Source: Saccharothrix saharensis (GTDB lineage: Bacteria; Actinomycetota; Actinomycetes; Mycobacteriales; Pseudonocardiaceae). From it: a stretch of 64,000 nucleotides of DNA. Each line of letters begins with the position of its first letter. Positions within the stretch are counted from its first letter, which is position 1. The stretch spans positions 7,389,386-7,453,385 of the forward strand of contig NZ_VFPP01000001.1 in the NCBI RefSeq assembly GCF_006716745.1. Reading direction: 5' to 3'. The position numbers and the translations under genes are program-made. Below are positions 26,168 to 34,903 of the stretch, piece by piece. The notes beneath the pieces are model-generated. The model did not search any database. It saw nothing but the letters and a program-made list of their open reading frames with translations, and was not told where the DNA came from.

Positions 26168-26851
26168 TCAGGGGTCCCCGTCGACGCGGTACCCGGCGCC
26201 GCGCACCGTCAGCACCAGCGCCGGGTCGTCCGGGTTCTCCTCGACCTTGCGGCGCAACCGGCGGATGTGCACGTCCAGCAGCCGCGTGTCGCCGAAGTAG
26301 TCGTAACCCCACACGCGTTGCAGCAACTGCTCGCGGGTCACGATCCGGCCGCCCGCCGACGCCAGTTCCACCAGCAACCGGAACTCCGTCCGGGTCAGGT
26401 GCACCTCGACCCCGGCCCGGTGCACCGTGCCCACGTCCGGCCGGATCTCGAGCTGCCCCACCTGCAGCACCTCGTCCTGCCGCCCGCCGCCGCGCCGCCG
26501 CAGCAACGCCCGGATCCGGGCCGCCAGCACGCTGGCCACCAGCGGTTTGGTCACGTAGTCGTCCGCGCCCGCCTCCAGCCCGGCGATCACGTCGGCGGCG
26601 TCGGCGCGGGCGGTGACGATGATGATCGGCAGGTCGCCGCGGGCGCGCAGCGTGCGGCAGACCTCCAGGCCGTCCACCCCGGGCAGCATGAGGTCCAGCA
26701 GCACCACGTCGGGTTCGGTGACGGCGAGCAGCTCCAAGGCGTCCTCGCCCGACACGGCGTCGGTGACGGCGAAACCCTCGTCGCCCAACGCCAGGCCGAG
26801 GGCCTGCCTGATGTGCTCGTCGTCCTCGACCAGCAGAACCGAGAAGTCCAT
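26168..26851 (-). CDS. OmpR-family response regulator
   Basis: 227 residues: receiver domain (VLLVEDDE at 5-12, phospho-acceptor Asp in VVLLDLMLPG ~52, Thr in IIIVTAR, Lys in YVTKPL), then a winged-helix domain ending LLDVHIRRLRRKVEENPDDP and TVRGAGYRVDG. Complete and in-frame. Unusually, no histidine kinase is adjacent on either side, so it is an orphan here. The upstream neighbour is a decayed gene that may have separated it from a partner. Confidence 0.93.
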   Translation of the reverse strand: MDFSVLLVEDDEHIRQALGLALGDEGFAVTDAVSGEDALELLAVTEPDVVLLDLMLPGVDGLEVCRTLRARGDLPIIIVTARADAADVIAGLEAGADDYVTKPLVASVLAARIRALLRRRGGGRQDEVLQVGQLEIRPDVGTVHRAGVEVHLTRTEFRLLVELASAGGRIVTREQLLQRVWGYDYFGDTRLLDVHIRRLRRKVEENPDDPALVLTVRGAGYRVDGDP

Positions 26852-26912
26852 GACGACCCGATCCTGCCGCACGCCGACCGCCCGCGCCGGGATCGCAAGC
26901 TGACCGCAAGGT

Positions 26913-27440
26913 TCACCGGACCGCGGCGTGCTCCTCCGCCGGCTCGTCGGCGACCCGGTCCCCGCCTGCCTGCCGCCACTGCGCCAGCACGTCCGACCAC
27001 GCCGACGGCGGCTCGCGGTCGAACGTGATCGCCGCGACCCCGTCGTCACCCGGGATCTGGTCGAGCTGCGCGCCCTTGCCCGCCTCCGCGGCGGAGCGCG
27101 GCCCGACGGCGCACGCTGCGCGGCGGCGTCGCCTCCTGCCACTCGTGCACCGCACGCGCCGCGTCGGGGTGGCCGGGCAGGCACAGCACGGCCGGCGCGG
27201 CGCCCGGGTACTCGGTCGGCAGCAGCGAGTTGTTCTCCTGGTTGTGGAGGTCGGTGGTCCTGATGCCATTCGCGTCCTTGGTGCCCGGACCCTGCCACGG
27301 CGTGGCGCCCGGTCCGTGGGGCGGCCCGGGTCGAGCGCGAACCGGCCGTTGATCTCGTTCAGGGTGGACAGGCCCACCGAGCCGGAACCGTCGCTGATCG
27401 ACGCCACCGTGCGTGACCGCGCGGTGCGAGCATCTCCGGA
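26913..27440 (-). pseudogene. Frameshifted gene remnant, leftward
   Basis: Protein-like sequence on the minus strand switches frame A-B-A. First SVGLSTLNEINGRFALDPGR (~27370-27310), then TKDANGIRTTDLHNQENNSL with LLPTEYPGAAPAVLCLPGHP and AARAVHEWQEATPP (~27290-27130). Finally AQLDQIPGDDGVAAITFDRE with PPSAWSDVLAQWRQAGGDRV runs to a stop at 26913. Two compensating indels would restore one frame of about 170 codons. The family is not recognised. A sequencing artefact is possible but a pseudogene is more likely. Confidence 0.4.
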
Positions 27441-27455
27441 GGTGGGAGGAGTGGT

Positions 27456-28274
27456 GTGCCGGTGAGCTGGCGATTCGCGGTGAGCACCCTGGGCACTCCC
27501 GGCGCACCTCTGCACGAGACCGCCCGGGTCGCGGCGGCGCACGGCTGCGAGGGACTGGAGGTCCGCGTGCACCCGTCGGAGGAGGTCCACGTCGGGATGC
27601 CCACGGCACGGGCCGCGCGGGCGCGGGCACAGGTCGCGGAAGCCGGCCTGGAGATCACGTGCCTGGCCGGTTACGTGAAGGTGTGCGGACCGGGGCCGGT
27701 GGTCGACGAACTGCGCGCACTGGTGGACCTGGCCGACCTGCTCGGGGCTCCGGCCATCCGCGTCTTCCCCGGCGACGACGGCACCGGGGAGGGTCGCGCC
27801 CTGGACCACATCGCGGCCACCCTCCCCGACCTGCGTGCCGCCGGCGTCCGACTGCTGATCGAAACCCACGACTCCCACCCGACCGGCGCGGCCGCCCTGC
27901 GCCTGGCCGAACCGTTCGCCGCTCCCGGGCGGGTGGCCGTGCTGTGGGACGCGGTGCACCCGTGGCGCGCCGGCGAGCCACCGGCGAGGACGCGTGCCGT
28001 CCTGGGGGAGTACTTGGCTTACTTCCAGCTGAAGGACGTCACCGCAACCGACCCGACCCCGGTGCCGCCGGGCGAGGGCGACGTCCCCTTGGCCGAATGC
28101 GCCGAACTGCTGGCACACTGGTCGGGCTGGGTGTCGCTGGAGTGGGAACGCGCGTGGTACCCCACCCTCCCCCCGCTCCCGACACCCCTTCGCGCCGCCG
28201 CCGACTGGTACACCCACTGGCAGCCGCCCCGAGGCCCCCGACCGCCGTTTCCGCAGGTCAACGCGCCGACTTGA
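27456..28274 (+). CDS. Sugar phosphate isomerase/epimerase (AP-endonuclease-2-like TIM barrel)
   Basis: This 272-residue TIM-barrel protein has FAVSTLGTPG at the start, CLAGYVKVCGP and PAIRVFPG mid-way, LLIETHDSHPTG (metal-binding Glu), VAVLWDAVHPWRAG and YFQLKDVT (metal His/Lys positions), ending WVSLEWERAWYP. This is the xylose-isomerase-like fold found in sugar isomerases and myo-inositol catabolism. The start is GTG 27456 after GGGAGGA at 5 bases. The stop overlaps a hairpin. It precedes a sugar-type operon but is separated from it by about 410 bp. Confidence 0.87.
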   Translation: MPVSWRFAVSTLGTPGAPLHETARVAAAHGCEGLEVRVHPSEEVHVGMPTARAARARAQVAEAGLEITCLAGYVKVCGPGPVVDELRALVDLADLLGAPAIRVFPGDDGTGEGRALDHIAATLPDLRAAGVRLLIETHDSHPTGAAALRLAEPFAAPGRVAVLWDAVHPWRAGEPPARTRAVLGEYLAYFQLKDVTATDPTPVPPGEGDVPLAECAELLAHWSGWVSLEWERAWYPTLPPLPTPLRAAADWYTHWQPPRGPRPPFPQVNAPT

Positions 28275-28292
28275 TTCACTATCGAGTGAATC
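28273..28292 (+). terminator. Hairpin at end of isomerase gene
   Basis: A perfect 8-bp inverted repeat GATTCACT/AGTGAATC with ATCG loop overlaps the stop codon. It is AT-rich for this genome. It could be a terminator or a regulator-binding palindrome. Confidence 0.45.
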
Positions 28293-28621
28293 TGCCGCCC
28301 CACCGAACAATATCGCCGTTACCAAAGCCCTGAAACGTCGGTTGAAACAACGAGGCCGCCCTCAACCCCCACCCCTGTCCACCCACCCCCCAACCCGCCT
28401 CGCATCCACGTCCCAGTCCGCCCTCTCGGTCCGCCCTGTCGCCGCCTGCGTCCTCACCTCCCACCCGCCTCCACTGTCCTTTCGCCACCCACCGGCCCCG
28501 GCGGCCTCACCCACGACGGCCCGGCACGTCGCCGCCGAGGAGCTCGGCGATGCGCTCACCGAGGCCTACGAGGGCCCCGAGCAGCGATTTCCGTTACGGG
28601 CCAAGGGCGGTGAGGTGGGGC
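28293..28621. other. Intergenic stretch without a gene
   Basis: Strongly C-biased on the plus strand (CCACCC-type runs), with a local AT-rich start (28300-28360). The codons reading RHVAAEELGDALTEAYEGPE at about 28525-28585 look like a short gene remnant. No intact gene seen. Confidence 0.5.
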
Positions 28622-28668
28622 TTGACGGGTCGGTTGAAGCTCGAATAGGGTGCGGAAAGCGCTTTCCG
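28622..28668 (+). promoter_or_regulatory. Promoter with LacI-type operator
   Basis: TTGACG (28622-28627), an 18-bp spacer and TAGGGT (28646-28651) are followed at once by the perfect 16-bp palindrome CGGAAAGCGCTTTCCG (28653-28668) with the central C-G of LacI/GalR-family operators. The operator would cover the transcription start. No LacI-type regulator gene is in the window. Confidence 0.75.
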
Positions 28669-28690
28669 TGAGCACTCTGGAGGCTTGCCG

Positions 28691-29665
28691 GTGACGATCG
28701 GGTTGTCCGTGCGCCACGACATCGGATCGGCGCTGACGCTGTCGGTCGGCGACGTCGACCTGGCCCGCTACGTCTACGTCCCCGACACCGTGCAGCTCGA
28801 GTCACCCAAGCCCTACCTGCACCCGATCCGCACCCGCGCCGGCCGGGTGGTGAGCCTCTTCCGCCCCCACGACCACGTCTGGCACAAAGGCCTCGCCTGG
28901 TCGCTGCCCAACGTCGACGACGAGAACTTCTGGGGCGGCCCGACCTACGTCCACGGCCGGTCGTACGTCCAGCTCGACAACAACGGCACCCAGCGCCACC
29001 GGCGCGTGATCGACGTCGGCGTGCAGGAGGACCAGGCCTGGTTCACCCATGAGTTGGATTGGGTCACTCAATCCGGGCAGACCGTGATCACGGAGCGTCG
29101 GACCATCACCGCCGCCCTGCTGTCCGCCGACGCCTGGGCCCTCACCTTCGACACCGCCATGACGAACACCTCCGGCGAGGGGATCGCGTTCGGCTCGCCG
29201 ACCACCCGAGGCCGGGAGAACGCGGGGTACGGCGGGTTGTTCTGGCGCGGCCCCCGCTCGTTCACCGGAGGGAACGTCGTCACGCCCGAGGGCGTGGGCG
29301 GTGACGAAGTGCGCGGCCGGCGGGCCGAGTGGATGGCGTTCGCGGGCCGGCACGACGGTGACGCGCACGACGCGCACGACGGTGGCCTGCACGGCCACGC
29401 GCGGATCAGCGGCGTGCACGGCGGCGGCGCGGCGGAATCCTTGGTGCTGTTGCTCGACCACGACGCCAACCCGCACCACCCCCCGCAGTGGTTCGCCCGG
29501 ACCGTCGAGTTCGCCTGCCTCAACCCGGCCCCGTTCTTCAGCGAGGAACTCACCCTCCCGAACGGCGGCACCGTCCGGTTCCGCTACGGCGCGGGCGTGG
29601 CCGACGGCACGGCGGACGACGCGCACGCCCTCGCCGACGCCGTGCGCGAAGCGCTGCACCGATGA
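28691..29665 (+). CDS. DUF6807 (PmoA-like) family protein
   Basis: About 324 residues. Typical segments: KPYLHPIRTRAGRVVSLFRP, HDHVWHKGLAWS (His-rich, near residue 60) and FWGGPTYVHGRSYVQLDNNG, then TNTSGEGIAFGSPTTRGREN. DUF6807/PmoA-like proteins are found in carbohydrate-use operons beside Gfo/Idh/MocA oxidoreductases; no reaction is established. The start is GTG 28691, 7 bases after GGAGG; the TTG at 28685 is too close. It is the first gene of a coupled three-gene operon under the LacI-type operator. Confidence 0.85.
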   Translation: MTIGLSVRHDIGSALTLSVGDVDLARYVYVPDTVQLESPKPYLHPIRTRAGRVVSLFRPHDHVWHKGLAWSLPNVDDENFWGGPTYVHGRSYVQLDNNGTQRHRRVIDVGVQEDQAWFTHELDWVTQSGQTVITERRTITAALLSADAWALTFDTAMTNTSGEGIAFGSPTTRGRENAGYGGLFWRGPRSFTGGNVVTPEGVGGDEVRGRRAEWMAFAGRHDGDAHDAHDGGLHGHARISGVHGGGAAESLVLLLDHDANPHHPPQWFARTVEFACLNPAPFFSEELTLPNGGTVRFRYGAGVADGTADDAHALADAVREALHR

Positions 29666-30396
29666 CCACCTTCCCGGGCGGCACGTCGCTGTCGTTCCTG
29701 GACGTCTACGACGACCCCGCACCCGACGGCGTCGTGGGCGGCAGCCCGCACCTGCACCTGGCGTCGACCGAGTGCTACGTGGTCGTCGGCGGCGAAGGCG
29801 AGTTGCACGCGGTCACCCTCGACGGCTGCCGCGAGATCCCGCTCCGCCCCGGCTCGGTCGTCTGGTTCACGCCCGGCACCATCCACCGCGCGGTCAACCA
29901 CGGCGGCCTGCGCGTGATCGTCCTGATGGCCAACGCCGGCCTGCCCGAGGCCGGTGACGCGGTGATGACGTTCCCGCGCGACGTCGTCGCCGACCCCGAC
30001 CGCTACCGCGCCGCCGCCACCCTGCCGCCCCGCGCGACCGAAGCCGAACGCGCCGCCGACGCCCGCAAGCGCCGTGACCTGGCCGTCGAGGGCTTCCTGC
30101 CGCTCCGCGACGCGCTCCGGAACGGCGACCCGGCTCCGCTGCGCGAGTTCCACGCCGCCGCGGCGTCCCTGGTCCGGCGGCGGGCCCGCTCGTGGGCGCC
30201 GATCGTGCGCGACGGCCCGCTCGCCCAGGCCGAGGCCACCCTGGCGCTCACCGGGGACCTCTCCCTGGGCCTGGCCCCGCACCTGGAGCGCGCCGCCGTG
30301 TTCCACTCTCCCCGACGGCGGGCGTTCGGCATGTGCGGCCGCCTGAGCCCGGTCGACACCGCCCGCGCCGAAGCAGACGAGGAGCACGCACAGTGA
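29662..30396 (+). CDS. Cupin domain protein
   Basis: 244 residues. The first ~110 form a cupin: GGSPHLHLASTECYVVVGGEGE contains motif 1 (H-x-H...E), and PGSVVWFTPGTIHRAVN holds motif 2 (P-G...H). Residues ~130-244 are a helical extension unique to this subgroup. The ATG overlaps the previous stop (ATGA). It is probably a metal-binding isomerase or sugar sensor acting with its operon neighbours; substrate unknown. Confidence 0.82.
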   Translation: MTTFPGGTSLSFLDVYDDPAPDGVVGGSPHLHLASTECYVVVGGEGELHAVTLDGCREIPLRPGSVVWFTPGTIHRAVNHGGLRVIVLMANAGLPEAGDAVMTFPRDVVADPDRYRAAATLPPRATEAERAADARKRRDLAVEGFLPLRDALRNGDPAPLREFHAAAASLVRRRARSWAPIVRDGPLAQAEATLALTGDLSLGLAPHLERAAVFHSPRRRAFGMCGRLSPVDTARAEADEEHAQ

Positions 30397-31475
30397 CCAC
30401 CCGCACCTGCGCGATCATCGGCACGGGCGCGATCGCCGGCGCGCACGCCGAGGCGATCGCCGCGCTGCCCGACCGCGCCCGGCTCGTCGGCGTCGTGGAC
30501 GTCCGACCCGACCGCGCGGCGGCGTTCGCCGCGACGTGGGACGTGCCCACCTACCCGACCGCGGCCGACCTGCTCGACGCCCAGCGCCCCGACCTGGTCC
30601 ACCTGTGCACGCCACCCGGCACCCACCTGCCGCTCGCGCTGGAGTGCCTGGCGGCCGGTGCGTCGCCCGTGGTGGAGAAGCCGCCGGTGCTGTCGCTGGC
30701 CGAGTTCGACCGGCTGCGCGCCGCCGAGGCCGACGCGGGCGTGCCCGTGGCCACCGTGTTCCAGCACCGGTTCGGGTCCGGGGCCGTGCGGCTGCGCCGG
30801 CTGCTGGCCGAGGGCCTGCTGGGACGCCCGCTGGTGGCGTCCGCGCACACGTTGTGGTTCCGCGACGACGACTACTTCGCCGTGCCGTGGCGTGGCCGCT
30901 GGGACGTCGAAGGCGGCGGACCGACCATGGGCCACGGCATCCACCAGTTCGACCTGCTGCTGTCGATCCTCGGCCCCTGGTCCAGCGTCACCGCGCTCGC
31001 CGAGCGCCAAGCCCGCCCGACCGACACCGAGGACGTCTCCGCCGCGCTCGTGCGCTTCCGGTCCGGGGCCGTGGCCACGGTGGTCAACTCCCTGGTGTCA
31101 CCGCGCCAGACCAGCCAGTTGCGCTTCGACTTCGAGCACGCCACCGTCGACCTGGAACACCTGTACGGCTACACGAACGCCAACTGGTCGCTGACCGCCG
31201 GACCCGACGTCACGTCGGCGTGGGAGAGCGACCCGGCCGACGTGCCCAGCGGTCACACCGCGCAGTTCACCGCCGTGCTGGACGCCCTGGACGCCGGCGA
31301 GGCGCCCCCGGTCTCCACCGCCGACACCAGGGTGACCATGGAGTTCGTCGCGGCCGTCTACGCCTCCTCGTTCACCGGCCGCACGGTCGCCCGGGGCGAG
31401 ATCACCGAGGGCGACCCGTTCTACGCGAGCATGGCGGGCACCGGCGCGCCCTGGCTGCGCCAACCGGCCCGGTAA
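30393..31475 (+). CDS. Gfo/Idh/MocA family oxidoreductase
   Basis: 360 residues: Rossmann motif CAIIGTGAIAGAHAEAI (6-22), DLVHLCTPPGTHLPLALECL, the conserved Glu-Lys-Pro (VVEKPPVLS, ~92) and MGHGIHQFDLLLSILG with the catalytic His. An NAD(P)-dependent sugar or inositol dehydrogenase is likely. The GTG start overlaps the cupin stop (GTGA). Last gene of the operon. Confidence 0.92.
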   Translation: MTTRTCAIIGTGAIAGAHAEAIAALPDRARLVGVVDVRPDRAAAFAATWDVPTYPTAADLLDAQRPDLVHLCTPPGTHLPLALECLAAGASPVVEKPPVLSLAEFDRLRAAEADAGVPVATVFQHRFGSGAVRLRRLLAEGLLGRPLVASAHTLWFRDDDYFAVPWRGRWDVEGGGPTMGHGIHQFDLLLSILGPWSSVTALAERQARPTDTEDVSAALVRFRSGAVATVVNSLVSPRQTSQLRFDFEHATVDLEHLYGYTNANWSLTAGPDVTSAWESDPADVPSGHTAQFTAVLDALDAGEAPPVSTADTRVTMEFVAAVYASSFTGRTVARGEITEGDPFYASMAGTGAPWLRQPAR

Positions 31476-31516
31476 TCGGAGCGACAGCGGCACGCGCGGC
31501 CAATACCGTCCGCCGC

Positions 31517-32488
31517 ATGCGCGCACAACCTGCCCTGACGTGGCGGCCGCTCACCCGGGACGACGCCAAGGTGTCGGCGGACCTCCTCAACGCCATGGAG
31601 GCCGTCGACCGGATCGGCGAGCACTACACCGAGGAGGACACCCTCCAAGAGCTGATCGACCCCTACACCGACCTGGAGCGCGCGAGCCTCGCGGCCTTCG
31701 ACGGTGACGTGATGGTCGGCTTCATGAAGGTCCGCCACAAGCCGGCCGCGGACGAGGTCCACCGGGTCTTCCTGGACGGCGGGGTCCACCCCGACCACCG
31801 GCGCCGGGGCCTGGGGACCGAACTCGTCGCGGCCGGGGTGGCGGCGGCGAAGGTCGTGCACGACCTGCACCACCCGGCGGCCAAGCTCGTGGTCGACGTG
31901 CACAAGGGCGAGCACATCGCCGGGATCGCCGATCTCCTGCGGTCCCGGGGCTTCGAGCCGGTCCGCTACTTCGAGTACCTGGAACACCCGCTCGGCGACG
32001 CGATCCCCGACGTGGCGATCCCCGCCGGGCTGCGGGTCGAGCCGTGGTCGGCGGCGAACGACGAGGAGTTCCGGTCGGTCCGCAACGAGTCCTACCGGGA
32101 CCACTGGGGCGCGACGCCGATGCCCGCGGACGCCTGGCAGAACAAGATCACCAACCGGACGTTCCGGCCCGAGGTCAGCTTCCTGCTGCGGGACGTGGCG
32201 ACCGGCACCGCGGTGGGCGTGCTGGTGACCATGTGCTGGGACGCCGACACGGCGGCGACCGGCGTCCGTGACGCCCGGTTCATGCTCATCGGAACGCTGC
32301 GGCAGTACCGGGAGCGTGGCGTCGCGGGCGCGTTGGTCGCACACGCGCTGCGGGCCGCCGCCGACCACGGCTACGACCGTGCCAGTGCCGGAGTGGACTC
32401 GGCGAGTCCTTTCGGCGCGTCCGGGCTCTTCGAGCGGGCCGGCTTCACGCCGACGATGCGGCACGTCCGCTGGGCACTGGAGGTCTGA
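31517..32488 (+). CDS. Tandem-GNAT acetyltransferase
   Basis: This 323-residue protein has two GNAT folds. The N-terminal one contains GGVHPDHRRRGLGTELVAAG (acetyl-CoA loop R-R-x-G-x-G, ~93-112). The C-terminal one contains GTLRQYRERGVAGALVAHAL (R-x-R-G-x-A, ~256-275), then SPFGASGLFERAGFTP. The layout resembles mycothiol synthase (MshD) and related two-domain GNATs, though the true MshD is usually encoded elsewhere. Monocistronic. Confidence 0.85.
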   Translation: MRAQPALTWRPLTRDDAKVSADLLNAMEAVDRIGEHYTEEDTLQELIDPYTDLERASLAAFDGDVMVGFMKVRHKPAADEVHRVFLDGGVHPDHRRRGLGTELVAAGVAAAKVVHDLHHPAAKLVVDVHKGEHIAGIADLLRSRGFEPVRYFEYLEHPLGDAIPDVAIPAGLRVEPWSAANDEEFRSVRNESYRDHWGATPMPADAWQNKITNRTFRPEVSFLLRDVATGTAVGVLVTMCWDADTAATGVRDARFMLIGTLRQYRERGVAGALVAHALRAAADHGYDRASAGVDSASPFGASGLFERAGFTPTMRHVRWALEV

Positions 32489-32731
32489 TCGCTCGGCGCC
32501 ACGCGGGGCCCGAGTTCAGGGCGCCACCGCCGCGCCCGCGGCAACGGCTACGTCGAGGTCGAGGTCGGCTCGCGGCGGGCCGTTCCACCTGTGCGTCGGC
32601 CCGTGGACCGAGACCCGCCTGGGCACCGACGGTGCGATCGGCAGCACCTGCTGCACCGGCGACCTCCGCCGACCGTCCCACCGGGTGACAACGGCGCGGG
32701 AGAACCCCATCGCGGGAGAACCACATCACCG

Positions 32732-33715
32732 TCACGGTCCTCCGGGCGGTGGGGCGTAGCGGGCGGCGATCGAGGCGGCGCGGTCGTGCAGGGAGGCGCG
32801 CAGCCACGGCGGGGCGAGGGCTTCGGCGCTCGCGGCGAGCTGCCACAGCGCCCACTCGGCGTGGCGCGGGTCCTGGAACGTCACCTCCATCCGCAGCCGG
32901 CCGTCCGCGTCGACCTCCTCGGCGAGCACGGCCACCGCGGTGGCGACCAGGTCCTCCCGCCGCGTCGGGTGCACCAGCACCAGCACCGCGACCTGGTCGC
33001 CGCCGGCCCGGAACCGCGTGCCGCGCTCCTGCCAGGCCCGGCCCAGGTCGACCCGGTCCGGTCGCTGCGCCGGTTCGGCCAGCTCCTCGGCGGCCACCAC
33101 CCGGGACAGCCGGTACGTGCGGTCCTCGCCGGACCTCGTGGCCAACAGGTAGCCCTGGTCGCGCACGGTCACCAGGCCGATCGGGTCCACCGTGCGCCAC
33201 CGCGCCGGCTGCCCCTCGGCCGCGTAGTGGATGCGCAGCTTGTGCCCGGCGAACACCGCCCGCCGGATCTCGGCCACCACCGCGTCCGGCACCTCCTCCA
33301 CGACCACGCGGCGCGAGAGCAGGTCGGTCTCCGGGTCGATGAGCAGCCGCTCGGCCACGCCGACGGCGGCGTCGCGGTGGCCCTCCGGCAGCGCGTCGAC
33401 CACCTTCAGCATGGCCGAGGCGAGCGCCGAGCCGAGGCCGAACGCCTGCGCGCCCCGCCGCGACCCGGCGACCAGCAGCGCGAGCGCCTCGTCGTGGTTC
33501 AGCCCGGTGAGCTCGGTCCGGAAACCGGGCAGCAGCGAGAACCCGCCGTGCCGACCGCGCTCGGCGTAGACCGGGACACCGGCCGCGGACAGCGCCTCGA
33601 CGTCCCGCAGCACGGTCCGGGTGGACACCTCCAGCTCGCGCGCGAGCGCGGTGGCCGACAACCGGCCGTGCCGGCGCAGCAGCAGCACCAGCGAGACCAA
33701 CCGGTCGGCGCGCAC
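32732..33715 (-). CDS. YafY/PafC-type WYL-domain transcriptional regulator
   Basis: 327 residues: N-terminal HTH (LVSLVLLLRRHGRLSATALA, then RELEVSTRTVLRDVEALSAA), GRHGGFSLLPG linker, WYL domain (~140-220, KLRIHYAAEGQPARWRTVDP) and a C-terminal WCX extension. It probably senses a ligand or nucleic acid through the WYL domain. It is divergent from the RidA gene with a perfect operator between them. Confidence 0.92.
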   Translation of the reverse strand: MRADRLVSLVLLLRRHGRLSATALARELEVSTRTVLRDVEALSAAGVPVYAERGRHGGFSLLPGFRTELTGLNHDEALALLVAGSRRGAQAFGLGSALASAMLKVVDALPEGHRDAAVGVAERLLIDPETDLLSRRVVVEEVPDAVVAEIRRAVFAGHKLRIHYAAEGQPARWRTVDPIGLVTVRDQGYLLATRSGEDRTYRLSRVVAAEELAEPAQRPDRVDLGRAWQERGTRFRAGGDQVAVLVLVHPTRREDLVATAVAVLAEEVDADGRLRMEVTFQDPRHAEWALWQLAASAEALAPPWLRASLHDRAASIAARYAPPPGGP

Positions 33716-33735
33716 GCGGAAACGCTAGCGGAATA

Positions 33736-33754
33736 CACGACACAGGGTGTCGTG
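33736..33754. promoter_or_regulatory. Operator between WYL regulator and RidA
   Basis: CACGACAC (33736-33743) and GTGTCGTG (33747-33754), perfect 8-bp arms with a 3-bp spacer, 21 bp upstream of the regulator start. Very likely the WYL regulator's own binding site. Confidence 0.7.
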
Positions 33755-33835
33755 ATTCGTTGCGAGGCTTCCGCCACGACGTCACCGAGCAGCGGCACCG
33801 GGCCGCCGGACGTCGATGATCCGAATGGAGCTGAA

Positions 33836-34237
33836 GTGGCTGTGGAGCGCACGGCGGTCAACCCGTGGACGTGGTCCGTGGACCTGGGCTACAACCAGGG
33901 CGAGCTCGTCTCCGGGCACACCCGGACCCTGTACGTCGCCGGGCAGACCGCGATGAGCGGCGACGGCAAGCCCCTGCACGACGGCGACCTGGCGGCGCAG
34001 GTGGCGTCGAGCCTGGACAACCTGGAGGCGGTGCTGGGCGAGGCGGGCATGTCCCTGCGCGACCTCGTCCGGCTCACCGTCTACACCACCGACGTGGACC
34101 TGCTCTTCCGGCACTACGGGGTGCTGGCGTCGAGGCTGGGCGCCGCCGGTGCGGCCCCGGCCACCACGATGCTCGGGGTGACGCGGCTGGCGCTGCCGAG
34201 CCTGATGGTCGAGCTCGAAGGCACCGCCGTCGCGTGA
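33836..34237 (+). CDS. RidA family protein
   Basis: 133 residues of the RidA/YjgF/UK114 family: YVAGQTAMSGDG, QVASSLDNLEAVLGEAGMSL, VRLTVYTTDVDLL, and ATTMLGVTRLALPSLMVELE. The usual catalytic Arg of R-A-C-V is replaced (here T-T-M-L-G-V), as in non-archetypal members, so it may act on a different enamine/imine or have another role. The start is GTG 33836 after GGAG. Divergent from the WYL regulator, the probable controller. Confidence 0.88.
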   Translation: MAVERTAVNPWTWSVDLGYNQGELVSGHTRTLYVAGQTAMSGDGKPLHDGDLAAQVASSLDNLEAVLGEAGMSLRDLVRLTVYTTDVDLLFRHYGVLASRLGAAGAAPATTMLGVTRLALPSLMVELEGTAVA

Positions 34238-34242
34238 CGCCC

Positions 34243-34279
34243 GCGCCGCTCGTGCCGGACGTTCCGGCACGGGCGGCGC
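34243..34279 (+). terminator. Terminator of ridA-like gene
   Basis: A 17-bp stem with one T-G wobble (34243-34259 against 34263-34279) and a 3-nt loop, immediately after the stop. Confidence 0.8.
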
Positions 34280-34555
34280 GCGTCGTCATCCCGGGCGAGA
34301 ACTTCGTCCGGGAGCGGATCCGCGCTCTGCGGCGACGCTCACCGGTGAGGCTGTACCGGCGCTGGTCGCGGATCAGCGCCGCCGACCACCCGGACCGCTG
34401 CGTCCTGCGCGTGGTCATCAACGGCTGCCTGTCGTGGCTGCTCGCCACCGCCGAGCTCCCCCGAGCAGGTGCGGCCGGACGGCCCGGCGCGATCCCCCTC
34501 CGGTCCCGCACCGCGGACTCGGACGGCAACCGGCGGGAACGACCAGCATCCGCGC

Positions 34556-34903
34556 CTACCGACTCCGTCGACCGCGGCGATCCCGCCGGCCGCTGGTCGG
34601 TCGGGCGTCCGACTCGCGGAGCACCACCACGGCCATCTCCCGCAGGCGGTCGTAGTACCGGAAGGCGTCGCCCTCGTCGTCCAGCGCCGGCAGGATCCGC
34701 TCCACGGTCGGGAGGAGCCTGAGCAGCACCCGGCGGTGTCGCTCGTCGAAGCGCCCGGTCAGGAACGCGTGGACGCAGCCGGCGATGTCGGCGTCCAGCA
34801 TCACCATGTCCTGGCCGTCCACGTCCCGACCGCGGAGGTGGGGTGGGAACGGCGCGCGTTCGTGTTCCTGCCGGCGCAGCGCGAGCAGGTCGGAGTCGTC
34901 CAC
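34556..34903 (-). CDS. Hypothetical protein, 115 residues
   Basis: A soluble helical protein: DGQDMVMLDADIAGCVHAFL, RFDERHRRVLLRLLPTVERI, LPALDDEGDAFRYYDRLREM, with an Arg-rich tail. The length, L/R/D pattern and central D-A-D-I-A-G-C motif fit a family of small actinobacterial hypothetical proteins, but I cannot name it. No operon partner. Confidence 0.55.
   Translation of the reverse strand: MDDSDLLALRRQEHERAPFPPHLRGRDVDGQDMVMLDADIAGCVHAFLTGRFDERHRRVLLRLLPTVERILPALDDEGDAFRYYDRLREMAVVVLRESDARPTSGRRDRRGRRSR

Noticed and set aside
32516..32710. 64-codon minus-strand ORF between the GNAT and WYL genes
   Set aside because: No start signal or recognisable pattern; the 240-bp gap fits promoter/terminator space. 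A short repeat of GCGGGAGAACC is probably chance.
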